Notes: generated by a model not told the origin, from the sequence alone. A DNA stretch of 64,000 nucleotides from Larix kaempferi (GCA_027924585.1 BSBM01001383.1:1215001-1279000); one strand, 5' to 3'; shown: positions 22,620 to 34,627, counted from the first letter of the stretch. A program made the numbers and translations.

Positions 22620-22972
22620 GTGCCAGTCCTTTTTCATACTGGATGTGACCTAGATCAAATCTAGGATTTTCCACCACAGTGCTAGTCCTTTTTCATACTG
22701 GATGTGACCTAGATCAAATCTATAATTTTCCACCACAGTGCTAGTCCTTTTTCATACTGGATGTGACCTAGATCAAATTTAGGATTTTCCACCACAATGC
22801 CAGTCCTTTTTCATATTGGATGTGACCTAGATCAAATCTAGTATTTTCCACCACAGTGCTAGTCCTTTTTCATACTAGATGTGACCTAGATCAAATCTAG
22901 GATTTTCCACCAGAATGCCAGTCCTTTTCATAACGATGTGACCTGGATCAAATCTAGTATTTTCCAACACAA
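22620..22972. repeat. 59-bp tandem repeat, six units, Copia-B
   Basis: The GTGC or ATGC phrase recurs at 22620, 22679, 22738, 22797, 22856 and 22915, a strict 59-bp period. It is the same unit as at 1790-2036. Confidence 0.95.
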
Positions 22973-23281
22973 CATCATCATCATCATATTCTCGGAGACA
23001 AGATTCTATGGATCCCTTTAGGCCATGTGTCCAGGGATGATACAATCCCATTGCAACATCATCAACATCACATTCTCGGAGACAAGAGTCTATGGATCCC
23101 TTTAGGCCATGTGTCCAGGGATGATACAATCCCACTGCAACATCATCATTATTAGCATCAGCACTTCTCCCCCTTTCGAGGAAAGGAAGGTCCTTTTGAA
23201 CTACACCAAGCTTGTCATGGAAGTACTCAAACTTCACTCGAGGCAGAGGCTTAGTCAACACATCAGTAACTTGCTCATCAT
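22875..23281 (-). pseudogene. Copia-B polyprotein C-terminus and read-through region
   Basis: On the minus strand the polyprotein ends LTKPLPRVKFEYFHDKLGVVQ, as in Copia-A. This copy stays open for about 100 more codons through the 84-bp repeats, giving the peptide GLYHPWTHGLKGS twice. In Copia-A the frame closes soon after KDLP because a few bases differ there. The extension is probably not functional. Confidence 0.75.
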
Positions 23282-23962
23282 TGTTCTTGGGTGCTTCCTT
23301 TTAGGACTAAATTATGGGTTTACTCCACCGATCAGGACAAGGGATACACAACTGACCTCTAATGCTCAAAACCTTTTAGTGGTAGCCATATCCCCACTTG
23401 GATTCCAAACATCCCATAGAGAGGCCATATGTGGATCTTCAAGTAATGTCCATGACCCTTGATCCATATAAGCTACCTTATGGATTAAGGCTTATGTTTC
23501 ATCCTCCAATAATGATCAAGGTTGTGAGACCCATAACTCATGCCAATAACCCTCTAATGGTACTCATATCCCCACTAGATGACATGTGTGGTTGTTTGAG
23601 GCATCCTTCTCAGCCTTGTCTCCCTAAGATATGGTACTATCGATGTACAAATAAATTGATACCATGGTGGGGGAGAATTTATTGTCAACCAAATTTCTCT
23701 ATTTTTCTTTCCATTTCTCCTTTTTATTGATCTGTACCCCACAACCATCCATTTCCGCACATCTATTTCTCTTTCCATTTCTACTTTTTATTGATTTGTA
23801 CCACGCAAAACCAAGAATTTCTCCACACTTTCTTCATATCTCCGTCCCGATTTCCATATCTCTTGGTCTTTCAACTATTTCACATTGACTTACTCATCAA
23901 TTCTACACAGGCTTCGTGTATATCCAAGAATTTCCATGCGCTTTCTTTATTTCTATGCCCTA
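23282..23962. other. Junction between Copia-B and LRR2
   Basis: No family is recognised. A unit of about 70 bp (TTTCTTTCCATTTCTnCTTT then TTATTGATnTGTACC) is repeated at 23705-23805. Confidence 0.5.
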
Positions 23963-24063
23963 CTACAAACGACAATTTCTAATATCTGTTTTTCTTTCAA
24001 TTTTCCAGAATCGCTGGAATTCTACAGAGAGCTTTATTTGAGAGTTGTAAAACTATAAAATCA
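23963..24063 (+). promoter_or_regulatory. LRR2 promoter remnant
   Basis: The segment matches 12797-12896 of LRR1 up to the TATA element (AAAACTATAAA, about 24049-24059) and then breaks straight into the 3-prime third of the gene. Confidence 0.75.
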
Positions 24064-24785
24064 ATGAGAGACTTTATTGGAAAAATACCCTCAAATCTTG
24101 AGAGACTTTTTGGATATAAAATCAATGTATCTATATATGGTTTATATGACAAGGAGAGATTTAGTTTGGAAATAAATTATGATATGAAAGGAAGAGAATA
24201 TTCTTCATATATGATACCTATAAACACTATATTTGACTTGTCTAGCAATAATCTTCATGGAGACATACCCACAAGTATAGGAAGTATGTGTAGTTTGAGA
24301 TTGTTGAGATTATCTTCGAACCAATTGGAAGGCTCAATCCCTACATCTCTTAGTAACATATCTACTTTGGAACAATTAGACTTGGCCGAAAATAATTTGA
24401 GTGGGGAGATTCCTAATGAGCTCTCTAAATTATTTGAGTTGACTTATTTGAATGTTTCAGATAACAACCTATGTGGGCCAATCCCTATGGGAACACAGTT
24501 TTCCACTTTTAGTGTAACTTCATTTCAAAGGAATAAGTGCTTACGTGGGTGTCATTTAGATACATGCAATGAAAATAAAAAATCAGAGGGAGAAGGAAAT
24601 AATAGTGATAAGAGTAGTCTGGTTAAAGTGGGATGGCTTAGTTGTGTGGATGAAAAGATGTCATTGATGGCTTTGGTTTTGGAGGAGTGGTTTTTGTTTT
24701 TGTACTATCAAAGAAAGATAGATGTTGGTTGATGTCCTCTAAAGCACCACGACCTTATTATGGGGTGTACCGATTTCCTAAGTAG
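24064..24785 (+). pseudogene. LRR2, truncated LRR receptor-like gene
   Basis: Codons from ATG 24064 align with LRR1 from about 14285 on: the last LRRs (including a DLAENNLSGEIPNELSKLF unit lost from LRR1), the Cys cap and the acidic KSEGEGNNSDKSS stretch. The signal peptide, N-terminal cap and most LRRs are deleted, about 1.4 kb relative to LRR1. A 19-bp deletion near 24680 shifts the frame inside the membrane helix, so the 222-codon frame ends at 24732 with unrelated residues while homology continues to a would-be stop near 24785. Without a signal peptide or membrane helix it cannot act as a receptor. Confidence 0.9.
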
Positions 24786-26975
24786 TTACCTCTACAAGTT
24801 TGTAAGTTTTACTCATATGTATCTAATAAAACAGTTGAAATTGAACCATGCATCATGGTAATTTCAAAGAAGTCTTTGTAATTCCATGTGTATCATTTTA
24901 CATTAAAAATCTTCTTTCAATTTTTTTAGTAGTTGTTTGTTCTTCTTATAATTAATTCAATTATTATTTATGTTTGAGTTTTTTATTAACTATTTTTATA
25001 TAATCACTATTATTATTGTGGTGAGAAAGTTGGATCACTAAATAATTTGTAATTTATAATGTTTATAAAACATATATTGATTGTAAATTTTTTTAGAAAT
25101 AAAAATACTAATTCAATAAAAAAATAAATTACGGTACTTTTTAATTTAAATTCATATTTTAATAATAACATTAGTAAATAAATATATGAAAACTTATAAA
25201 TTACTAATTTTATATTTATAAAAAATATGCTTTAGCAATGCATTAACAATATAAAATTAAACTATTCATAAAAATATAAAAATATGTTTTTATAAAGAAA
25301 ACTAGAATCAAACACACCTTAGCAATGCATTAACAATATAAAATTAAACTATTCATAAAAATATAAAAATATGTTTTTATAAAGAAAACTAGAATCAAAC
25401 ACACCTTAGAAAGTCATAGAGGAAATTAAAGACATGCTGATACATTTGTAATGTATTTGTGGTATACTAATGAATAGAAAAAATAAATTACAACTAGTTT
25501 TTTATCATTATATAATTATTAATTATTATTAGGTTTATTTTAATCTTAAGATGCAATAGAAAATTGAAAAAAAAAACAGACATCTCTCGTCTTTCAAAGC
25601 TATTTCGAGACACATGCACAATGAATCTTGGTTTTAATAAAAGAGATGAAATGTAGGAAATCAAATCACCTTTCGGAATATATAACTTTTATTTATTGAA
25701 AATTCTCATAACTAGGTCATTTATGATTTTTTCTAACATTGACATTTTTTCTTGTTTGCAAATTATAAGGTATATGCCCTTGTTAGTGCATCCTTTGAGT
25801 GCCTAAATGATGGAACCAATATACAAAAACTTGTAAACATGTAGATAAGAAGTAGTACTAGTGCACTATTATTTTTACAAAATAAAATTAAGATGCTTTT
25901 ATTTTTTTCATAATTATCTATGTGAGGAGACCTCAAAATCAATTCACCAACTGTTAGTGTAGATTTTGACGGTCTTAATGTAATAATGAAGGATTGCATT
26001 TTGTATTGCATATAGAGGTAGGTGTCTAGTAGTACAACATAGAAGTCTTTTATGAAATGGTTGAGAAGTAAAAAAAGTTAAGGCCGAAACACCAACAAGG
26101 TGTTTTTTCTGTTAAGAAGTTACATCATAAGAAAAATAGTAAAAAATATAAAAATTTAATCATTTTTCTTATTAATTGCATATTTGTAATCAACATAAAG
26201 GGTTCTATCTATGTCTGCAATTTCATCATCCATGATTGACTGTAACATAATGTAGTGGGCCTTGAAATGTAGGCATATTGAGAAAAGAGAAAAAGTCACA
26301 TTATCCATGGTTTTGTTAGTTCCATAGGACAGACTTGTTTACTCCAAAGTTAATTCCATAGAAGAACATTAGGATAGGAGGTGGCATGTAGATATGTGAG
26401 TAGGAGTGTCAAAAGTGTTACATAATGCACACATGTTATGTTTAAATTCAAATTTGTGGTCGTGCCATGTGAAGAGTTGTATATCGCGTGCTCGATGTAG
26501 TATGTATCATGTGCGCAATGTAGTATGTAGTGCATGCACGATATAGACATAATTGATTAAATTGTATATAGTGTATATCAAATAGAATCCAAAGAAGAAA
26601 CAAATATCCCATTACAATTCCACCACCCAACTAATATCTTGAATACCTTGAGGGCATCATTTGGTATTTTCAAGAGGATTCCACCTAAGGGTGGGGTAGG
26701 GGGTTGAAATATGAAATAACCACTCTAAGATATTTGATAAGAGCCCATTTTCAAACCTTTCATGTTGTTTGTATTATTTGGACTTGACAACTTCGTACTT
26801 TATGAAGACAAAATCAAGGAATATCTTGGGGGGGGGGAGTTTCTAATTCACCTAAAGGTCATGTCTTAATGTCTAAAGAAAAATAAAAGAGTGAATTTTA
26901 ACCCAAACCATGCACTCATTAGGTTTAGGTTGAAATATCACCAGGTGTGCTCCTCTATTAGTTTGTCCTAAACTA
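24786..26975. repeat. LRR2 downstream flank, copy of 15020-18228
   Basis: The copy is colinear with the LRR1 flank but lacks its 1.3-kb segment and has its own 87-bp duplication. It ends at CCTAAACTA, where it joins a copy of the sequence that precedes LRR1. Confidence 0.88.
25232..25405. repeat. 87-bp tandem duplication
   Basis: Units starting TTAGCAATGCATTAAC lie at 25232 and 25319 and are essentially identical. The LRR1 flank has only one related unit. Confidence 0.9.
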
Positions 26976-27145
26976 ATGATTTGACACTTAGGAAAAATTA
27001 TCAAACCCTAGGTTACATGAGGAGATTTTTATTTTCATCAAATTGGAAGTATGAGACATCCAATGGATAGAGGCCAACAAGTTGATTCCATACAGACCAA
27101 TTTCATCCTTTGAGACCTCTTTCTCTCTCCTCGACAAGCATTTTG
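26976..27145. repeat. Start of a third LRR-unit copy
   Basis: The segment matches 12272-12440, which lies upstream of LRR1, including GACATCCAATGGATAGAGGC. It sits directly after the end of the LRR2 unit, as expected for a head-to-tail tandem array. The match ends within about 10 bases of a GGCATTTT or AGCATTTT phrase. Confidence 0.85.
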
Positions 27146-28413
27146 CAGAGAGATTAAAATCTCTTCGCATGTATTGAACTGGGATTTTCAATTAATATGC
27201 AGACCTAATTCTGGAGAAGAAATTCTTGTGATGAGTGCTTTTATGTCTGTTACTCGTGTGCATGTGTTCTTCATTAGTTTTTTCCATTAATTGTTTTCTT
27301 CTGTGGTATCTAGATCAAGATTACATGGTCTGAAATTCATATTTTATGCTTCAGATGCATATGAGTAGATACTCCACCCTTTCTTCTTGAAGTTGCAGGT
27401 TAGAATTCATTCTTAAATGCTCTAACTCTGTGATGGAATTCATTTCCTTTTTTGCTGCTATCTATTGATATCTTCGACGAGAAAAAACCTCATCTAACTC
27501 ACCTCTACCTCTGAAATTGTGATCCAAATCTGTCATTTGTGACTAAAGAAGCCATGAAGTTTGACTCCATTCCCAATGGTGCTCCTATCCTTGACCCAAA
27601 CCAGCTAAAGAATCCCTAAAAGTCATTATCTGATGGTCTAGACACCACTTTTACCCATACACAACCCATGCAAATAATATTTGGTGTGCTTAGTGAATTG
27701 TGAAAGAGAGATCCCTCTCTGTGGTTGGAAAGGCTAGTTTCCATCCACCAAAGCTTGGTTTGAAAAAGTTACCTCAGGATCTCTTCTATTGCAACCCAGG
27801 AGAAACTTGAGTGATAACAATAAGTATCTATATTTGAGTAGAACCTATACCTTTGAAAGGAGGAAGATGATAAGAGAATAATAAGGGTAGAATTGTTTTA
27901 AAATATTACCTTGTTATTTGATTTTGCTTTCACATAATTGGTATAGTAAAGGTGATCACATCTAATAAATCAATAATTATCATGCATTTCAATTTGTAAA
28001 AATTATAAGATAGGCTGAGAATATATAACTGATCAAGTATTAGCTTGACCACCATATGTATAAATAAAGTTAAATTATGAACAAGATGGTAATGAAAGAA
28101 AGGGATATGAAAGATTACTGGTCAACATTAATATAAAATGTTATGATGCGACTTCACCTGGTATAGGGAAAGCTATTACATTTTAAAATATACTTGAAAA
28201 TATCTTATTTTATTTTGTTATCATAGTTTCCATAGAGTTATTGATGTGATTTTATACCTAGGTTTCCGATTGTTATGAATGTATTTCACTATTATGACCC
28301 AGTGATCAAAAGAACTAATATTATTGCTTGTTGATTGATAATTAAGGAAAAATAATTATACCCCATTTCCTCAAAATAGAAATGAGGAATTTGGGTACAT
28401 TACAGACCCACTA
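27146..28413. other. Non-coding DNA
   Basis: No gene is supported. A phrase around 27820-27895 (CCTTTGAAAGGAGGAAGATG, then AGAGAATAATAAGGGTAG) recurs at 39310-39360. Confidence 0.5.
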
Positions 28414-28900
28414 GGTCCACTTCACCTCATTATTATTATCAGATTGTTTCCAAACGGGGATCAACTTTATAGAGTGTCATCATATATCCAACGATAGCCA
28501 CAAGTACATCATAGTGTCCATTGACTATCTTATGAAGTGGGACAAAGCTATGCAAAAATTCAACAAAAAGGCAACTGTAACTACTCACTTATTTTAAGAA
28601 TTGTATGCACCATTAGATTTGTTTTCACAAGTACTTTCACATTGTTGCATCAATTTCATGTGTGCATGTGTTTCATTTGAGACCCATTTTTCTCGCCATT
28701 TCAACCAATCTCATTTCCAACCTCTTCAAGTATACTTTTTCAAAATGGCATATAGACATCATATAACCCTTTTCTCTATATTGCATTTTCCTTGTTTGAT
28801 CCCCCACAAACGTTCCCTTCAACTCCCCCCACCTTGAAAAGTAACCTCACTCATTCAAGTTGCATTAAGCTCTTTCCTGATAGTAGTACTCCACCTCCAT
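28414..28900. repeat. Dispersed repeat R1, first block, second copy
   Basis: This block matches 970-1440. An open frame at 28601-28837 has no recognisable motif and is not conserved in the other copy. Confidence 0.8.
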
Positions 28901-30026
28901 TGATCAACATGGTTTAGTAACCCTATATATTGGAAACGATGCCACTTATTCCCTCCTTAGGATTGCAAATTCATATAGCATGCATTATATATAAACCTTC
29001 ATGCTACCATCTCATCTTTTTGGTCGCCTATTTCCATTGGAATCCTAAGTGGCTCACAATGCTCTTTATGGTTTAGTATTATGCCAAATGCTTTTCACAT
29101 TCCATTGGCCTCTTGTGTCATTCATGATCCATAAGCCATCTATATTTTACGCTATCATTTATTTTCCCATTAAGAAGACCTACCCCTAGTTACTTCTATT
29201 TTGCATTAATCTTTCCACACATGTAGGTCAAAACTACTTGGTCATATGTTTTTGGGTACCCGCCTCCTTGCTTGTAATGTATCTCGATTCTTTTATTCTT
29301 TGTAAGAGACGCCCATAATATTTTATTCCTAGTAAAAGACTATATAATATTAACAAAATATTCAAGAAACCAAAAATGGGGGAAGTATCAATTCCTATAT
29401 TGTTTCAACTTTAGAAATGATCTATTTTCTTGGCAATAGAGTCATTGGTTCCCTTGTTCCAAGCATTTTGTATTGACTCACTAATGTCCATATAGAACAA
29501 AGTCTATTTTTCCATTGCATCCTACTCACCCGATTCAAATATGCTCCCTGAGATTTACACCTACCATATTTTTTACTTTTCATCTTGGTCCATGAGCCTC
29601 CTCATTCCCTAAGGTTTTCTTCATTGACATGGTCTCTAGTACACCTTCTACACAAGTCATCATTTAAATCTTTGCAACTTGGCACATGATTGGGATTGGT
29701 TAGTTTGTTTTATGGTCTTTGGCCATGCCAATTATCATTTGTGCTTCGTTCAGAGGAAGTCTTGAGTTTCCAACTCATTGTCCAACTTCTACACATTTAT
29801 CAAAGTGTCGTTTTGTTACATTGTTTACTTGGTGATTCCTTTAGCTTCTGTTGGTTTATAAGAATGCCTAAATCCCATTTTCCTTCAAAATTTCACCATT
29901 GACATCATATCTTTTATTTTTGGGGGGTATTTTAGAGGCTTTTCATACCTTGGTCCCCATTTACGTCATCAATGGCCATCCTTAGATTTGGAAGACTTGT
30001 GATCATTTCTCTTTGACTTGATCATC
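28901..30026. other. Segment between the two R1 blocks
   Basis: This 1.1-kb A/T-rich stretch is absent from the copy near position 1450. I see no terminal repeats or coding motifs. Confidence 0.55.
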
Positions 30027-30282
30027 TTTCCCATGCTTGATGGAAATTCATTATTGCATCAAGGAGGTTCATACACTTTGGTGGTTTTTTTTTCTTAGTT
30101 TATTTTGAAGACACCCATACCAGCATGGATGTTAGTTTCAAGACCTCATGTGTGATCCAACCTTCATGTGAATCCATACATGTTCCAACACCACACATTT
30201 TTGGAGTCTGTTTTGTTGTGGTTCTTTGCTCCCCTAGGTGTCATTGTCACCCCACAAGATCATTAGTTGATGACACTCTTTC
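30027..30282. repeat. Dispersed repeat R1, second block, second copy
   Basis: This block matches 1467-1721. To the right, sequence composition changes abruptly to CpG-containing DNA. Confidence 0.8.
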
Positions 30283-30742
30283 GGGTGGGCGCACAAATTT
30301 TCTCCCCAAAACAATTGTAATGGGGTCGTGCTAGCATAGAAAAAGTAAATACGTGCACGCACCTAAGGAAGAACACACACACCTTTAGGTTCGGTACCAA
30401 ACTGAGGCACATGCGCATTTTTAGCGCATACGCACCCAAGGGCGCATACGCGCTCATGTTAAACCAAATAAAAAAAAGAGGGGCATAACGCATTCTATTT
30501 CATATCCAATTGGTCAAGCTTCAATCACCTAGCGCGTACGCGGAGTAAGAGACCACCTCACTCATCCATTGCACTCAATAACTCCATCAATTCATCTACT
30601 GAGTGATAATCAATTGCATTGGATAGGTAAGATCAATGATTTTTGTCATTTTATTGATTTTTTTATTATTTATTAAATTTTTAATAATTCCCAAATTAGT
30701 AATAATAGAAATTTTTTCAATTGTAGAGTCTAAACCTATACA
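30283..30742 (+). other. CpG-containing upstream region of the 30743 frame
   Basis: GCGCATACGC-type words recur (30410-30455) and AGCGCGTACGCGG lies at 30530-30542, in a window that is otherwise CpG-poor. This may be promoter or leader DNA of the following frame, but no clear TATA box fixes a start. Confidence 0.4.
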
Positions 30743-31765
30743 ATGAATGAACAAAATTTTAACATGGAGTCTGGTGGAACACAAGAAAACACAAATCTTG
30801 GAACCAATGAAAACCCTCAACAAAATCAAAATGCCCAAGAAAATCAAAACCCCGAACAAAATTTCGACCAAGATGACTTGAACCATTACGTAAATGAAAT
30901 GAGAGTGCACACTCGAGAATTAAGAAACATAGGGGAACCATCTTGAGTGTCCCTTTCCACCTTAATTGAGAGATCAATTGACTCCCTCATCCATGCACAT
31001 CGCCAATTGACTGACATCACCGAATATAGAGCTAGGATGCGGGAGTATTATTCCACACACATTTTCAAGGAGGAAATAAAAGCATTGAATATTACAAAGG
31101 CCCAATTATACAATATGTTCATCGATCCAAGAACACAGCAACCGACGGACATTATAAATCCACGTGTCTACATGGATTGGTGTCATTTCCAACCATGGAG
31201 GGACAATTAGATGCATAGGTGGTTCATGGTTTATGGTAAACCTTCCTGCAACAATAGGGAGGTTCCACAATACTTCCTTCGACAACTATGGGCTGAGTTT
31301 GTGCTCAGTTTACATGTCAACTATTTTGATAAAACCGAGTTCCAGGGTGTTGGGCTTGGCTCTGCCCAAGATCAAACTGCTACTAGGAGGAACCCATTGA
31401 GAGGGCCACCAGCTCCTAGGCATGAGCCCAACCCCTCTCCCAATCCATCTCAGTTACCCCACAAACTTGATTAGATCGAGGGGGCGATTAGGAGTGTTGC
31501 ACGTGGACTCCTCAGACACACCTCCTTTGTAGCAGCGAATGCAATGGAGAAAGAGGTTGACCCTGATAGAGACTCAAGTGTAGGGCCTTCACGACAGAGT
31601 CAGGATAGACCTGTGACTGGTGGTAGACACGCTGGTCCTTCTAGCTCGACGGGGACAATGCCACATCTTTGTCCCCATTGCGGGAACACTTTCTCTGTCC
31701 CGATCGAGGGATGCTATATGGAGCAGGTTAGCACATTTTTTAATGATTTTTCAATCATCACTTGA
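30743..31765 (+). pseudogene. Unrecognised 340-codon frame with three nonsense codons
   Basis: One frame runs from ATG 30743 to the stop at 31763-31765, interrupted only by TGA 30944, TAG 31208 and TAG 31472, with no frame change. The N-terminus is Asn/Gln-rich (about 45 residues). A mixed, Trp- and Tyr-containing segment follows (YMDWCHFQPW, WFMVYGKPSC, FLRQLWAEFVLSLHV), then a Pro-rich linker, a basic/Gly/Ser stretch and a CPHCGNTFSVP motif that could be half of a zinc site. CAG then GTTAGC at 31725-31733 and a T-rich AG near 31824 could mark an intron of about 98 bp, leading in phase to about 48 more open codons. I do not recognise the family. It may be a host gene fragment or a transposon protein. 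Confidence 0.5.
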
Positions 31766-32344
31766 GAAATTGTAAAGTAATTTTAAATCAGTTATATATG
31801 ACTTAAAATTTTATTTCAATGTATAGTTATTTACAGTGGAGACATCATCATGGAAGAACGTAGGATCTCCCACTTGGACGCAACAATGGCAGCTCCAAAT
31901 AAAATTGCAGCACCTCGCACTATTACACCAAAATCTCGTCATCATGAGTTATGTGTCCTCTATATGCCCTGATCCCTAAAGTACCTGGGATAAAACACCA
32001 AAAGAGAAGTTGGTGTTCATCCCTTTAACTTTGTGTTTCCACCCTAATGTGCCATGCTATTTTTCAAGGTGCGTTAGACTCAAGGTGACGCGCTCTGCAA
32101 CTTAGCAGAGTGCGTCAGTGGCGCATGATGTTCTTGCACAAGATGCATCACCCTTACATTGGTGTGATTTGTCTTTGTGCAAAGTGTGTCGTTGTTAGTT
32201 AAAGTGGATAAAGAGAAGCTTCGAGCAACCTATCGAAGCTTGGATGGCATGGAGACTTATCCCTACATATCTGGAAAGGTGGCATTCGATCCCCTTGTCT
32301 AGTGGGATGATCCTTTAAGCCTCTCCCCTAAACTTTGGTATGTC
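31766..32344. other. Region after the 30743 frame
   Basis: The region includes the possible second exon (about 31825-31980) and a GC-rich inverted repeat at 32087-32116. No other gene is supported. Confidence 0.4.
32087..32116. repeat. 12-bp inverted repeat with 6-base loop
   Basis: GACGCGCTCTGC, AACTTA, GCAGAGTGCGTC. The arms pair at 11 of 12 positions, and the exception is a G-T pair in RNA. Confidence 0.8.
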
Positions 32345-33437
32345 ATACCTTAAAAAGGTAAGGAGTTACTTGGTTTTCTTCAAAATTATATTTCTATGCT
32401 TGAAAAGCTTTAAGAGAAGCATTTAGCTTAAAAAGGTAAGGAGTTACTTGGTTTTCTTTAACATTATATTTTTATACTTAAAAAGCTTCAAGTGAAGCAT
32501 TCCTAAATCATCATAGTTATTATTAGTTAAAAATTTAGGAAACTCAGGATTGTAACAAATATTTCTAAATTGCATTTGAAAATGAGTTGGAAGAATGATG
32601 GTCAATGCAAACTTTAGATTTTATAATATTGATCTTTTAATTGTGATTTAACTAATTATATTTCAATATTAGTTTAGTTTAATTAATTTGTTTTTTAAAG
32701 ATATTTAAAATAAATAAATAATTGTCTTTAAGTGGAAATAGGTATAATTATTTATTGTATTTAAAGTAACAAAATGCTTTAAAAAAATGTTGTCCATTTG
32801 AAAAAGTACAATAGTCCAAATTTACACAAAAATATAAATATTATCAATATAATATTTATATAGAAATAAATGTTTTTTTTTTCTTTTATATTTACAATTG
32901 ATGATTATGATGATGATGGTTGTCTATTGAGACAAATTTTGGTCTATCCTACCTTTTTTTTGTTCAGAAGAAAAAAGCATACTATCGTTATTCATAAGAG
33001 AATCAAATAGTATATCGATAGGCTTATGTCTTTTATATAAGATTTTCAACATTTGCAAGAGTTCATATGGTTCGTATCATGAATCCAAAGTTTCAAAATC
33101 AACTATATCTACCAAAAACTATTATGTCCCTCTCTATCATGATTATACAAAACATTTCTAGAGAATTAATCATAAAACTATAAAGTTCCCGAGTCTCATG
33201 ATTATCCTACCTTAAAAAGGTAAGTATTTACTTGGTTTTATTTAAAATTATATTTCTATGTTCCAAAAGCTTTAAGAGAAGCATTCACCTTAAAAAGGTA
33301 AGGAGTTACTTGATTTTCTTTAAAAGTATATTTCTATGCTAAAAAAACTTTAAGATAAGCATTCCTAAATAATCATAGTTGTGATTAGTTAAAAGTTTAG
33401 GAAGTTTATGATTGTAACAAATATTTCTAAATTGATC
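32345..33437. repeat. Direct repeats of about 230 bp flanking 0.6 kb
   Basis: Each repeat (about 32345-32585 and 33208-33437) contains two units of about 85 bp with TTAAAAAGGTAAG, TTACTTGGTTTTCTTTA and GCTTTAAGAGAAGC, then TTTAGGAA and ATTGTAACAAATATTTCTAA. Between them (32586-33207) the DNA is A/T-rich with no coding motif. Confidence 0.8.
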
Positions 33438-33649
33438 ACTAATTATTTCTAAAACATTTTTTGAGAAAGTCTTTTTCATCTTCAACCCTCTTCGTGTTGC
33501 AAAGACTCCCTTCTTATTTTAGCTATGTTGATTATATAGATATATTTTTATCTTCTACAAATTATATCTACATCTATCTCTTTTTAAGAAATTTGATATA
33601 TCCATACTTCAAATTCGAAATTAAAACAAATATTATTAAATTAAATTTT

Positions 33650-34371
33650 AATAAAAATATAGTCATCTTCCTCCTTCTCTATATTGACAATATAGTTCTT
33701 ATGGAAAGGTGTCCCTTTGATCTTGATAAGCAATTAGGATTTCTGAGAGATTTATGCTCTAATATGGGTATGGTTGTAAACACCAACAAAACAAAAGTTA
33801 TGATTATCAAATCAAAGACAATCACTTGGAGGGAGTGTCTTCTTACAAATATCTCGGAATTGATATTTATCACAAGCTCAACTACAATTATAGCATTGAG
33901 AAAATGATTATTGGAGGGTGGAAAGCTTATTTTGGTCTTGAAAACAATTGTAAGTCAGCAAACCTTATGATGTGGGATAGAAAAAAGCTCATTTTTGAAA
34001 CTCTCATCACTCCCATTATCTTGTGTGGTTTTGAAGTTTGGGGTTGTAGCATCTCTAGAGAATCTTGGAGAAATATTGAGAAAATCAAAAAGCTTTTTAT
34101 AACGTATAACCTCAAAATTAAAAGCAATAGACCCTATCCTATTCTCCTAACATTAGTGGTTCTCCCCCCAATGAGATCTATGACTAGGTACCTGATGTAG
34201 AAGTACAATATAAATAACATGGGAGACTCGAGACTTCCTAAAATTACTTTAAAAAATCCAGTCAATACCACCTGTGACTCAAGAGAGGCTGGTATAAAGA
34301 CACCATGGCTTGATTAAACCATTGGGGGATTGAATAAAATGTCTCTTGGTAAAATACCAATAACATTAAAA
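33650..34371 (+). pseudogene. LINE reverse transcriptase C-terminal part
   Basis: LLYIDNIVLM (33675-33704) corresponds to the catalytic YADDIVL motif, with Ala-Asp-Asp changed to Ile-Asp-Asn, so catalytic residues are lost. NMGMVVNTNKTKVMIIKSK follows. A frame change with loss of bases near 33820 leads into SSYKYLGIDIYHKLNYNYSI, GGWKAYFGLENNCK, LITPIILCGFEVWGCSISR and KRPYPILL-like blocks, the standard region after the catalytic core of plant LINEs. The frame ends at 34200, and recognisable but frame-shifted sequence continues to the E2 insertion. Confidence 0.85.
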
Positions 34372-34376
34372 TATTA

Positions 34377-34627
34377 TGCTATATCTGTGTCCGGATATAC
34401 TCAATGATTATTCAAGCGAATAATCCTCCAATGGAAAATAACTCCATTTGATAATAATATATAATTGATGATATAAAGATGATGATAAATTACAAAGGAT
34501 ATGGTTGCCTTAAATATGGCTTGGCCATCACATATTGAAGAGACACTTCTCTTCATAAACTATATTTTAATATTATTAACTACTATTAGGAATAGTTACC
34601 TATTTATTACTTTTTATTGTTGTAGCA
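34377..34627 (-). repeat. E2 3-prime LTR
   Basis: In plus orientation it runs from TGCTATATCTG to TTGTTGTAGCA, 251 bp. On the minus strand the flanking interior (GAGAGAGTGGCAA) is a weak polypurine tract. Confidence 0.94.

Larger units (their letters stand above)
21619..23281 (-). mobile_element. Copia-B, 3-prime part of a Ty1/copia element
   Basis: In plus order these are the 3-prime LTR, a 3-prime untranslated region with six 59-bp units and two 84-bp units, and the last codons of the polyprotein. Everything matches the 3-prime end of Copia-A where they overlap (2040-2340 against 22970-23275). The copy is broken off at 23281 inside RNase H. Its outer edge has the same CAATT target site as Copia-A, so I read the two as copies of one insertion event. 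Confidence 0.82.

Noticed and set aside
29690-29902. 70-codon frame in the R1 interior
   Set aside because: No family resemblance and absent from the other R1 copy.
33461-33650. N-terminal part of the frame that leads into the LINE reverse transcriptase
   Set aside because: Its Tyr/Ile-rich sequence does not resemble a LINE upstream region. It is open by chance in A/T-rich DNA.
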